NCBI GenBank assembly: GCA_016841445.1
Contig: JAENZD010000002.1
Span: 434,001 to 498,000 of the forward strand
Source of the DNA: Anaerolineaceae bacterium
GTDB lineage: Bacteria > Chloroflexota > Anaerolineae > Anaerolineales > Anaerolineaceae
Direction: 5' to 3'
Length of the DNA stretch: 64,000 nt
Below, piece by piece: positions 17,750 through 25,815 of this stretch. The translations under genes and the position numbers were made by a program. Under the pieces are notes generated by a model that saw only the letters and a list, made by a program, of their open reading frames with translations, did not search any database and was not told the DNA's origin. Every line of letters starts with the position of its first letter. Positions within the stretch are counted from its first letter, which is position 1.

Positions 17750-18280
17750 GTGAATGGCATTATGAAGAAATTATTACTTTTATTGTATGTTTTAATGGCA
17801 TTGGTTTTAACCTGTCCAACCCCGGCATTGGCTCAAACCGGGACGGTGGTGCGCGTGAGCCCGTCGCTGATCAACCTGCAGCCCGGTGATACAGCAACGG
17901 TTGAAATTTGGGTTGATGATGTAGAGGCATTATATGGTTTTGCGGTAGAAATTCACTTTGACCCGGCAAAACTCTCAGCAGGGTCGACCGCACTGGGTGA
18001 TTTTTTAGATGAGGGATGGACAGCTTTTGATAGCGTTGACATTGTTAATGGCATTATTCAGTACGACATGGTCCAGGTTAATCCCAGCGAACCGAAATCG
18101 GGTTCGGGCGTATTGATGACCTTTACAATAACGCTGCTTGAATCGGTGAGCGAAACCAACCTGACGATCGATTCGATTTTACTCACCGACCGAAATGGCA
18201 CCGAGATACCTTGTGGTGTTGAAAATGGGGTCGTTCGGATGTATGAGAACGCTGTTTTTCTACCGCTGGTCATGCGCTAA
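17750..18280 (+). CDS. Single-cohesin secreted protein with LPLV tail
   Basis: A 176-residue exported protein: signal peptide (KKLLLLLYVLMALVL, ending ALAQ), one cohesin domain (EIHFDPAKL; VNPSEPKSGSGVL) and the C-terminal tail FLPLVMR. The GTG at 17750 has AGGG five bases upstream. An ATG at 17762 is an equally good signal-peptide start but lacks a visible ribosome binding site. It lies after the giant dockerin protein and before a cohesin-dockerin protein. Its lack of a membrane span suggests that the LPLV tail, shared with the protein at 7939-10503, has a targeting or retention role. That role is inferred. Confidence 0.78.
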   Translation: MNGIMKKLLLLLYVLMALVLTCPTPALAQTGTVVRVSPSLINLQPGDTATVEIWVDDVEALYGFAVEIHFDPAKLSAGSTALGDFLDEGWTAFDSVDIVNGIIQYDMVQVNPSEPKSGSGVLMTFTITLLESVSETNLTIDSILLTDRNGTEIPCGVENGVVRMYENAVFLPLVMR

Positions 18281-18321
18281 TAAGCGCAAACATCATTTTT
18301 TACAGGTACAGGAATGGTAAT

Positions 18322-19302
18322 TTGAAGGCACGTTTGAAGTTCAGGCATTATTTTTTATTTTTTATTCTGGCTATTGCGCTGTTATTTGCTGGGTTTGAGA
18401 ACCGGCACCCAGTGCAGGCACAAACGGAGACGGTTTTGGCGGTTTCACCATCAGTGACAAATTTTTTTATCAACGGCGCCAGCACCGCGCAGGTGCAGGT
18501 CGTGATCAACGATGTGACACTGCTGAACGCTTTTGATATCACCCTCACTTATGATCCGGATGTGGCTCTTGTGACTTCCTGGTCAGCCGGCGGCTTTTTA
18601 AGCAACCTGTTTTACCTGATGAAGGTCAATAACCCCGGGTATTTAAGGATTGCCTGCACCCAGTTAGCGACCCCGGGCGTCAGTGGGAGCGGGGTACTGC
18701 TCAACCTGACGTTCAGCGCCGTTGGGTCGGGTTCGACGCCGCTGACGTTCAGTTCTGTGGCGCTTTCGAACTCTTCCAGCCAGTCGATTCCCGCAACGCT
18801 GCAAGATGGGACGGTCAATGCTGGTTTTATCGCTTTTGAACTTTCAGGTGCGATTTACGCCCAGGGGCAGGCGGACCGTTCGGGTATCCCGGTGGGCTTG
18901 GGTGTGGGACCCATCTACAGGCAGGGGCCTTTAGCTGCTTCGAGCACACCGGATTACGGGCTGAATCTTAGCTTTTCATCGATTCCGAGCGGTGACAGCT
19001 ATCTTTTCACTACAACCATGCCCCGCTATTTGAATATCGATGCCGCCCAGGGGAAAACGGTGACCGTCTCCGGCGGGGATGTCGGATTATCTCCCCTTGA
19101 GCTGCTGGCGGGGGATGCGGTCGTCGATAACGCCATTACAACCGCTGACCTGGACGCCATCCGGGATGTGTTTGAGACGGTTGGGGCTGGCTTGAATGCT
19201 GATGTGAATTTTGACGGCCTGGTCAATATCCAGGATTTGGCGCTGGCTGGCGGCAACCTCGGCCTGACCGGGGCAGATGCTTATGCCGGCTGGCAGCCCT
19301 GA
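18322..19302 (+). CDS. Cohesin-dockerin adaptor protein
   Basis: A 326-residue exported protein with a TTG start, supported by AGGA at 18309-18312. Signal peptide to about residue 34 (VQAQ). The cohesin domain covers about 36-165 (NAFDITLTYDPD; VSGSGVLLNLTF). A CNA-B-like module follows (AQGQADRSGI, MPRYLNI). The C-terminal dockerin covers about 259-315; its second calcium loop is canonical (VNFDGLVNIQDLAL) but its first (VVDNAITTADLDAI) is weaker. Having both partners in one chain, it can bridge an anchored cohesin and a dockerin protein, like an adaptor scaffoldin in cellulosomes. The bridging role is inferred. Confidence 0.8.
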   Translation: MKARLKFRHYFLFFILAIALLFAGFENRHPVQAQTETVLAVSPSVTNFFINGASTAQVQVVINDVTLLNAFDITLTYDPDVALVTSWSAGGFLSNLFYLMKVNNPGYLRIACTQLATPGVSGSGVLLNLTFSAVGSGSTPLTFSSVALSNSSSQSIPATLQDGTVNAGFIAFELSGAIYAQGQADRSGIPVGLGVGPIYRQGPLAASSTPDYGLNLSFSSIPSGDSYLFTTTMPRYLNIDAAQGKTVTVSGGDVGLSPLELLAGDAVVDNAITTADLDAIRDVFETVGAGLNADVNFDGLVNIQDLALAGGNLGLTGADAYAGWQP

Positions 19303-19389
19303 TGGAAGATGGGCGCGATCGGCTGATATATGGTGAATCCGTTACCTTTCGCAGCGGTTGCGGTGACGGCAAGGGTGTAAAATTATAGG

Positions 19390-20352
19390 ATGATGCGATG
19401 GCAGAAAAAATCTTTCAAATGGGGTTGGATTTTAGCGCTGGTACTTTTCGCAGTGCTGGTGACCCCGTCGCGTGCCTCGGCGCAGGACGCCTTTCAGCTG
19501 GCTGTCGTTCCAACCTATTCAGAACTGCCGGTGGGGACGGATTTTGTCCTCGAGGTGCAGATTGAGAACGGCTTGAATTTGAACGCGTTTGATGTGACGT
19601 TGACCTATGATCTGGAGGTTTTAAGCTTGTTAGATTGGGAGCATGGCGATTATTTTTCGAACCTGGCGGTGGTGAGCGAGGTGAACCAGCCCGGATCGCT
19701 GCGCGTGGCAGCCACACAGCTCGCGACCGCGCCCGTTTCCGGGGATGGAGTTTTGCTCACGCTGACATTCGATGCCAAAGCCCTGGGTTCCACGCCAGTG
19801 GAGATCACCGATATTCAATTTGCAGATTCGGGGAATAATAGCCCGCAACCGGACCTGGTGCACGGCGCTGTGACGGTCGTCCAGATCCCAACTTATACGC
19901 AGACTCCCTCTCTGACCCCCACACCGACACCCACCCTGACGGTGACGCCTACATCGACACCGACCATGACCCCAACGCCCACCATCACACCGACCCACAC
20001 AACCACCTTCACGGCGACGATCACGGAAACGCCTTCCGCCACGCCTTCAAACACAGCCATTATGAGCGCTACACCGGAGGGGTCAATGGGGCAGCAGGTG
20101 ACATCAACATCGCTGCCCGGGGACAGCGGCCCTGGGACACCCATACCAGGTGAAACAATAAGTGATGGAGATACCCAGCCTGAACAGCCCGGGGAAGCAG
20201 AGGACGTGCCATCACAGGATGACAGTGAGCGCAATTTGCTGAAATGGCTGTTATGGAGTATCCTTGGGATTGGATTGATTGCCCTGGCGGGAATGGTAAT
20301 AGTGATTATTCAACGCAGTAAGAAAGAAAAAAAAGAGGATTATCTTTTATGA
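19390..20352 (+). CDS. Membrane-anchored cohesin protein
   Basis: A 320-residue protein. Signal peptide to about residue 34 (SRASAQ), cohesin domain about 36-165 (NAFDVTLTYDLEVL; VSGDGVLLTLTF), Thr/Pro-rich linker about 175-225, then an acidic stretch. A membrane span at about 284-308 (LWSILGIGLIALAGMVIVII) ends in a Lys-rich cytoplasmic tail. Two adjacent ATGs (19390, 19393) are possible starts. The stop overlaps the next gene by four bases, so the two anchored cohesins are probably made in equal amounts. It resembles the protein at 6965 in domain type and order. Confidence 0.8.
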   Translation: MMRWQKKSFKWGWILALVLFAVLVTPSRASAQDAFQLAVVPTYSELPVGTDFVLEVQIENGLNLNAFDVTLTYDLEVLSLLDWEHGDYFSNLAVVSEVNQPGSLRVAATQLATAPVSGDGVLLTLTFDAKALGSTPVEITDIQFADSGNNSPQPDLVHGAVTVVQIPTYTQTPSLTPTPTPTLTVTPTSTPTMTPTPTITPTHTTTFTATITETPSATPSNTAIMSATPEGSMGQQVTSTSLPGDSGPGTPIPGETISDGDTQPEQPGEAEDVPSQDDSERNLLKWLLWSILGIGLIALAGMVIVIIQRSKKEKKEDYLL

Positions 20353-21212
20353 GATTATTGAAGAATCGTCATCTTCTTAGTGTAATTTTATTATTGGGAT
20401 TATTGTGCGGCGTGACGAACACAGCCGCAGCACAGGATACGGCTGAGATTGGCTTTTTCGAGGCTATCGAGGTGCAGCCTGAACAGGCGTTTGAAGTGCC
20501 CGTGATCGTGGGAAATGTGGCAGACCTTTACGCCGTTGATGTTGAAATCCGGTTTGACCCGGCCGTTTTGCAGGTGGAAGATGCCTCACCTAACCAGGAG
20601 GGTACCCAGGTGGGGTTGGGGACTTTCCTGGACGCAGGCTTGATCTTGTATAACCAGGTTGATAATGACCAGGGCTTGATCCGGTTTGCGATGACCCAGG
20701 TGAACCCCAGCGAACCGAAATCCGGTGAGGGTGTGCTGCTGGTGCTGTATTTCGTTGCCCAGTCTGAAGGAGACTCCACTTTGGAAGTTTCTTTTGCTGA
20801 AGCCTCGACACGGTTGGGCGAAGCCATCGCGCTGGAGGGCGTGGATGGTCTGGTGACCGTTTCGAGCGGGGCACCAGAGCGACAGGCTACCGAGATCCCG
20901 GTGCAGGATGTTGGGCAGGTAACGGTCATCCCGACCTCAGCGCCAACCGCCACGCCGACCATCACCCCCACTTTTGATCCGACGCCAACATTGGAAATGA
21001 GCGAAGGTGAAGCGGTGTCGGAATTGCCCGGTGAAGGATCAGCTGGAGAAGAACCTGGCGAGGTTGAGAAAAACCAGGCGGAAGGAATTCGGGATGAAGA
21101 CAATGCAGAAGCAGGTGCCAGCATCCTGGATTACTGGTGGGTTGTCCTGATCGTGGTCCTGGCGGCGGGTGGGGCAGGGGCTTACCTGATGTTGAGTAAA
21201 AAGAAATCATAG
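20349..21212 (+). CDS. Membrane-anchored cohesin protein (second subtype)
   Basis: A 287-residue protein with signal peptide (about 1-27, NTAAAQ) and one cohesin domain (about 30-175; YAVDVEIRFDPAVL; VNPSEPKSGEGVLL). A Thr/Pro linker, an acidic Glu-rich stretch and a C-terminal membrane span (WWVVLIVVLAAGGAGAYLML) with a KKKS tail follow. Its ATG overlaps the previous stop. The cohesin is of the subtype seen at 17750 and 21252 (LY-x-V-D-x-E motif), unlike the preceding anchored cohesin, so the two may recognise different dockerins. That specificity is inferred. Confidence 0.8.
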   Translation: MRLLKNRHLLSVILLLGLLCGVTNTAAAQDTAEIGFFEAIEVQPEQAFEVPVIVGNVADLYAVDVEIRFDPAVLQVEDASPNQEGTQVGLGTFLDAGLILYNQVDNDQGLIRFAMTQVNPSEPKSGEGVLLVLYFVAQSEGDSTLEVSFAEASTRLGEAIALEGVDGLVTVSSGAPERQATEIPVQDVGQVTVIPTSAPTATPTITPTFDPTPTLEMSEGEAVSELPGEGSAGEEPGEVEKNQAEGIRDEDNAEAGASILDYWWVVLIVVLAAGGAGAYLMLSKKKS

Positions 21213-21251
21213 CAGGAAATCATTGAATAATTGGGGAGGGAGCTTAGGTAG

Positions 21252-23192
21252 ATGAAAAAAAGATTAAACATCGTGATCAGCATTCTTGTCTTTTTCCTGG
21301 CTGCTGGGGGTATTGTTTCAAGCCGTGTTTTGGCTTCGGATGGGGAGAGTGGGGTTCCGGCGGGTGTGCTGTCCGTAGATGCGGGTACGCTCACGCTGAA
21401 GGAATCGGAGGATGGGTCCACCTGGACATCGATCATCGGAAACCTGACAGCGGGTTATTCCATGGTCCTGGACCTGGTTAACACGTATGAATACCTGGAC
21501 ATCGCCACAATGACTGCGACGCCTGCCCTGGCAGATGGCATGCATGCGTTTTATTTTGATGCTTTTCGGGCACCGGATGGGTTCTGGGATTACTGGGCAG
21601 TCAAAGGTGTGGTTGATGGTGCGACAGGCTGGCAGGGGCTGATGTGGTCGATCATCAGTGGTGATGCGCCGATGTTCTATTTGAATGCTGCCAGCGGGGT
21701 TTATTCCCTGGTGGACGGCTTTCAATACCAGTTTGACAGCACCATTGCGCCTTTACGGGTGAATGGGGATTACCCGCTGGGCACCTATCACTTTGGCGGG
21801 TATGTCAACGAAAGCATCGCAGATGAGGAATATTTAAACATCCAGATCACATTTACCAAGGAAGCGACCGTTTCGATTACACCTCAAACCAGCACGATCG
21901 ATGGCTGCGGGTTTGTGGATGTTTACCTCCATCTCGAGGATGTCCATGACCTTTACGCCGTGGATATTGAACTGTCATTTGAGCCGACTGTGCTCGAAGT
22001 GGTTGATTTAAAAGCAGGTGAACCGGGGGTCAATTTTGAACCGATCAATACCTGGTTCGAAGTTGGCTATTGGGTTCATAACGAGGCCGATAATGGGACG
22101 GGAAAAATCCGCTATTCCGCCACGCAAACGAACACGACCGCACCGGTGGATGGCAGCGGGGACATTGCCAGGATCCGCTTTATTACCAAATCGATCGGCA
22201 GTAGTGACATCACCATCTCTAAAGCGGAGCTTTCAGACCGGGATGGCTACCTAGTGGGGCGGCCGGTCAATGAACTGGGTGCTTCCATCACGACGGACTT
22301 TTCAGCAGCAGCAGGAGTGGATCTGTATATCATCCGGTTGGATGCCTCAACCGTGCAGTTGAGCTGGCCGGAGCAAACGGTGGATACAGGCGCAGGCTAT
22401 CTCCTGCACCGGTCAACCCTGCCGTATTTTGATATTACAGATCCAGAAGTTGTCACTTACGACACGGGATTTACAGTGGATGCGGGCAGCGTCACCTATA
22501 ACGATGCTGTCCTGGGGGATGTGGTCAATAACTTCTTTTATGGTCTGCAGGTGACCTGCTCAAACGGCTTCACCAGTCCGCTCTCGGACCAGGTGGGGAA
22601 GTTTGAATTTGAGCTCTTTGAATCCAATGCGACGGACTTTGGATGGATTGGTATGGTCTTAGAAAATGATAGCATTGTCAATTCACAGGACCTCGGGGAT
22701 GATATTGAAAGTCATATTTATTCAGGTACTATAACGGTTAAGACCATCAGCCGGTGGAACGCGAGTGGGCAGGTCTACACAACTTATGACCATAATACAG
22801 GCGGTGGGAAATTTGATGTATTTGTCAAGCAACCTTACCGGGTTGAGATAGATATTGTTGGAGCAACATTTGGTAGTGTCGTTTGGGCTCAGGTCGGTCA
22901 ATTGCCTGCAATTACTGAGGATACTTATACCTTATTTGAGACATCCACAACAGATTTTAGCTGGATTCTCCAACCGCTTGATAAAGTTGATATCTCCAAT
23001 ACAACTCAGCTCGCACAAGAAATTGAGGCCACTTCAAGTGATGCGGTCACCGTACTTGCAATTGCCCGATGGAATGGAACTGGACAGACATTTTCAAGCT
23101 ACGCAAGGCCAGCTGAATCAACAACCAGGTTTGGTTACCCCTATCGGATTGAGGTAAATGTGCTTTCGGGAACAAGTGTGACATGGCCTTAA
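21252..23192 (+). CDS. Secreted cohesin protein with Fn3-like domain and tandem C-terminal repeats
   Basis: A 646-residue exported protein: signal peptide about 1-29, a beta-rich N-terminal domain of about 180 residues that is not recognised, and a cohesin at about 210-345 (YAVDIELSFEPTVLEVVDL). An Fn3-like domain (about 360-445; AGVDLYIIRLDASTVQLSWPE) is followed by two copies of a roughly 88-residue repeat (about 452-540 and 557-643). These share LFE-x-x-x-TDF-x-WI, TV-x-x-I-x-RWN-x-x-GQ and a closing PYR-V/I-E motif. No membrane span or LPLV tail. GGGAGGGAG about 15 bases upstream serves as a ribosome binding site. Role unknown; probably part of the same surface assembly. Confidence 0.72.
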   Translation: MKKRLNIVISILVFFLAAGGIVSSRVLASDGESGVPAGVLSVDAGTLTLKESEDGSTWTSIIGNLTAGYSMVLDLVNTYEYLDIATMTATPALADGMHAFYFDAFRAPDGFWDYWAVKGVVDGATGWQGLMWSIISGDAPMFYLNAASGVYSLVDGFQYQFDSTIAPLRVNGDYPLGTYHFGGYVNESIADEEYLNIQITFTKEATVSITPQTSTIDGCGFVDVYLHLEDVHDLYAVDIELSFEPTVLEVVDLKAGEPGVNFEPINTWFEVGYWVHNEADNGTGKIRYSATQTNTTAPVDGSGDIARIRFITKSIGSSDITISKAELSDRDGYLVGRPVNELGASITTDFSAAAGVDLYIIRLDASTVQLSWPEQTVDTGAGYLLHRSTLPYFDITDPEVVTYDTGFTVDAGSVTYNDAVLGDVVNNFFYGLQVTCSNGFTSPLSDQVGKFEFELFESNATDFGWIGMVLENDSIVNSQDLGDDIESHIYSGTITVKTISRWNASGQVYTTYDHNTGGGKFDVFVKQPYRVEIDIVGATFGSVVWAQVGQLPAITEDTYTLFETSTTDFSWILQPLDKVDISNTTQLAQEIEATSSDAVTVLAIARWNGTGQTFSSYARPAESTTRFGYPYRIEVNVLSGTSVTWP

Positions 23193-23241
23193 TCATTTTT
23201 TGCTTGTCTAGGATGAATGAGGGACCTAATGAGGGAAAAAT

Positions 23242-24315
23242 ATGAAAAAGAAATTGGCTGTTTCAATGATAATCGCAGGAGCGCTGCTTTTGTTAACCGT
23301 AATTCAAGTCATTGCAGGTGCAACGTTTGACTACGGAACACTCGCGGGGGAACCTCCTGCCGGTCAGGCAAATTGGGTTGCTTGGTGGTCAGAATATCCA
23401 AATGGTACACCTTATGAAATTATGACTGAGGATAATACGAATGCTGACGATGGTGTGAATAATGGATATTCCAATTTTTTCAGCGAAACAACCTTTAATT
23501 GGGTTCTTCAAATTGAGAATTTCTTATATGATCCCGACCCAAATCAACCACCAAACTTTGATCCGGACCAAATTTATATGATGTTTGGAGGCTTGGGAGA
23601 GACGCATTCTGGTACCTTGTGGAAAACGACGATTTCAGAATGGGCCTTAACAGAGTCATCAACGAATCATGGTGAGATTCCAGTATTGACTACAGATGGA
23701 GATGCTTGCCCACTATTGTACGACCCAATAGTTGTATCCAGTGATACAACCCATATATTCTACGGCGCTCTTGGAACCTATCATGTTTACCGCAGTCAGA
23801 ATGCATCAGGTGCTGGTAATGGCGCCAACAACGGGCAGTACTTCTATATTGATACTGTCACAACGGATGCTTACGGAATCGGCAGTTTTGTGGATAATAC
23901 GACCGAACAAAGCTGGTATATTGTGATCCAGGCGGATCCAGGCACGAACGAAATCATTGGCTGTCACAGCGAACCCGCGGGACCTACAGACGTCACAATC
24001 TTCGGGTTTGAGGCGACGTATAACACATCAACCAAAGCCGTTGACCTGGTCTGGCAGACCACAGATGAGGTGGATATCCTGGGGTACAACGTTTTACGTA
24101 GCACGAGCGAGGCAGGTGTGAAAACCCAGGTGAATACAGCGCTGATCAACCTCGACCCCGATCATGCTTATGACTTTACAGATGACACCGTTGAAATGGG
24201 CATGACCTATTATTACTGGATTGAATATGTTGAAACAGACGACGATCGAGGGACGGTTGGTCCGGAAGAGGTCCAGACCTGGTTTGAATATTTTAATCCT
24301 CTTTTTAATCTGTAA
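23242..24315 (+). CDS. Secreted protein with C-terminal Fn3-like domain
   Basis: A 357-residue exported protein with a signal peptide (about 1-26, IQVIAG). A Trp/Asn/Asp-rich central region is not recognised, and a C-terminal Fn3-like domain follows (about 260-350; VDLVWQTTDEVDILGYNVLRS). No cohesin or dockerin is visible. It is the last gene of block 2, 49 bases after the previous gene and followed by a strong terminator. The Fn3-like module with a GYNVLRS-type core is common in secreted Chloroflexota proteins. Function unknown. Confidence 0.65.
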   Translation: MKKKLAVSMIIAGALLLLTVIQVIAGATFDYGTLAGEPPAGQANWVAWWSEYPNGTPYEIMTEDNTNADDGVNNGYSNFFSETTFNWVLQIENFLYDPDPNQPPNFDPDQIYMMFGGLGETHSGTLWKTTISEWALTESSTNHGEIPVLTTDGDACPLLYDPIVVSSDTTHIFYGALGTYHVYRSQNASGAGNGANNGQYFYIDTVTTDAYGIGSFVDNTTEQSWYIVIQADPGTNEIIGCHSEPAGPTDVTIFGFEATYNTSTKAVDLVWQTTDEVDILGYNVLRSTSEAGVKTQVNTALINLDPDHAYDFTDDTVEMGMTYYYWIEYVETDDDRGTVGPEEVQTWFEYFNPLFNL

Positions 24316-24365
24316 ATTATTAAATAAAGTGTTATAATATTAACAACAATAAATTTAAATACCGG

Positions 24366-24407
24366 GGGTGAATGGGAAATCCGGCATTCCGGACTTCTCA
24401 ATCACCC
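24366..24407 (+). other. Branched hairpin in the 3' region of block 2
   Basis: GGGTGA (24366-24371) pairs with TCACCC (24402-24407), and an inner TCCGG/CCGGA hairpin has a 4-base loop. It lies directly before the terminator. Confidence 0.45.
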
Positions 24408-24419
24408 ATCCCTCCCACC

Positions 24420-24452
24420 AAAGGCTGTTCCATACCAGGACAGCCTTTTTTT
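24420..24452 (+). terminator. Rho-independent terminator of block 2
   Basis: AAAGGCTGT and ACAGCCTTT form the stem around a short loop (one unpaired T), followed by a run of T. It closes the transcript that carries the cohesin genes. Confidence 0.8.
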
Positions 24453-24634
24453 ATCCGCATTTCTGCAATAATATTAGCATGCCGGGGTCTCGAACCAGGC
24501 TCATTAAACCGGGGAAATAATACGAATGCCGAATATTTATAGATGTGACTAGATTCAGCTGTCAGTTAATATAACCTGCTGGGAGGTCCAGGTATTTAGT
24601 ATCTATGAGGGTTTTTGTGCTGAGATGAGTGATT

Positions 24635-24886
24635 TTATTTCTTAAACAAGTCTTTTAGTGTTGAACTGCGGGTTAAGGATTTGGGAATACCATCGATCCA
24701 GCCGCTGATATAACCGGGGCAGTCTGTGTGGGCGTTCGTCAAACAAAATTCGAGCTGGTACGATTGAATGATTCGTGCGGGTGATTTTTGAGCATGACAG
24801 GCATTAGCATCTGATGGATTGGAGTCCCTCTCGCAAGGCTCCTTTATCAGACCCAGGTGAGGGCAGATAAAGAGATTTTGTTCCAT
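24635..24886 (-). CDS. Short CPHLGL Cys/His-rich protein
   Basis: An 83-residue protein related to residues 1-85 of the protein at 10726-11385: ICPHLGL, ACHAQKSPARI, SYQLEFCL, DCPGYISGW, then GIPKSL. The paralogue continues into a membrane span and Thr/Pro tail, but this one stops after about 15 more residues. The start was chosen by alignment with the paralogue's MEPNEFICPHL. An in-frame ATG at 24931 would add 15 residues. Neither has a clear ribosome binding site. Either a stand-alone domain or a truncated copy. It is convergent to the end of cohesin block 2. Confidence 0.6.
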   Translation of the reverse strand: MEQNLFICPHLGLIKEPCERDSNPSDANACHAQKSPARIIQSYQLEFCLTNAHTDCPGYISGWIDGIPKSLTRSSTLKDLFKK

Positions 24887-25160
24887 GGATTCTTTTTCTG
24901 GTGGACAATCTTCAGATCTTTTATGTTCCATTGCTTTTTAACAAATCCTGAATGGTTCTATATTGAAATAAGTATTAACAGAGTTTATTATACTATTAGA
25001 TTGCCCTTAGTCGCATTAAATCGTTCCGAATTATTACGCAGATCGTTAATCTGTTATCCATCCAACTTGCTTTGGCTAAATCTACATTATGATCATCTTG
25101 GGTCATTGCAGATTGATGATATATTTTAGGTGGTGCTACCTGGTCTGGATTGGATAATTT

Positions 25161-25334
25161 TTAAAGATGCTCAAGGAACGTCAGTGTCCTCTGGCACCGG
25201 CTACGCTGGAAATATTTTTCGAGGACTTGATCGAAAACAGAGCCAGGCTCAGTGAGACTTGCAAACAACGTCATGGCGGATCGGAGTTTGAGATCATCTG
25301 GTGTCACCAACTCCTTGATGAGTGTTAGTCTCCT
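25161..25334 (-). pseudogene. C-terminal remnant of a DUF1810-type protein
   Basis: The reading frame encodes TPDDLKLRSAMTLFASL, then VFDQVLEKYF and RTLTFLEHL. This matches my memory of the C-terminal end of DUF1810 proteins, which are normally about 140-150 residues. Only about 57 residues remain. The 5' side runs into the GTGAATGG-type repeat tract and no start codon of its own is credible. Probably a broken gene. Confidence 0.5.
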
Positions 25335-25359
25335 GATGGGAATTATAATGTGGAAATGA

Positions 25360-25665
25360 GAGAGTGGGTGAATGGTGAATGGTGATCCCACTCCGCTGTG
25401 CTTCAGGGACTTCGTCCTTACAGGACGCTTCGCAGTCGCTTCGCTCCTTGTGGTGAAAGGGTTAAGTCGGTGGGGTTAACCCTATTCGCCTCGCTCAAGG
25501 GCTGGAGAGGCACCCCAGACTACGTGGATTGACGAGTTCCGGCAATCAGTCTTCGTTCTCCATTCCCCATGACCTATGTTAAATGATTGTTGTATAATGA
25601 CTTTGAGCTTTGAGCTTTGAGCTTTGAGCTTTTACCTTTCAGCTATCACCTCCCTTATTCCCTTT
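25360..25665. repeat. Degenerate intergenic repeat tract, copy 3, with a 7-base tandem repeat
   Basis: GTGAATGGTGAATGGTGA lies at about 25368-25385 and CTTTGAG is repeated about four times at 25601-25632. CTTTCAGCTATCACC follows. The middle (25400-25560) has a patchwork of CTTCG-rich words. No gene is supported between the DUF1810 remnant and the rpsB leader. Confidence 0.6.
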
Positions 25666-25815
25666 TCACTTCTAATATGCTATACTAATTCCGCTGTCAG
25701 AATGATCTGGCGGCACTATCACACACGCCCCCTGATTTGACCTGCGTGCCCATATGATGGGTGAGGGTCGAGCGAAAGGGTGGCGGAGGACATAAAACGC
25801 AAAGGAGTTTATATA

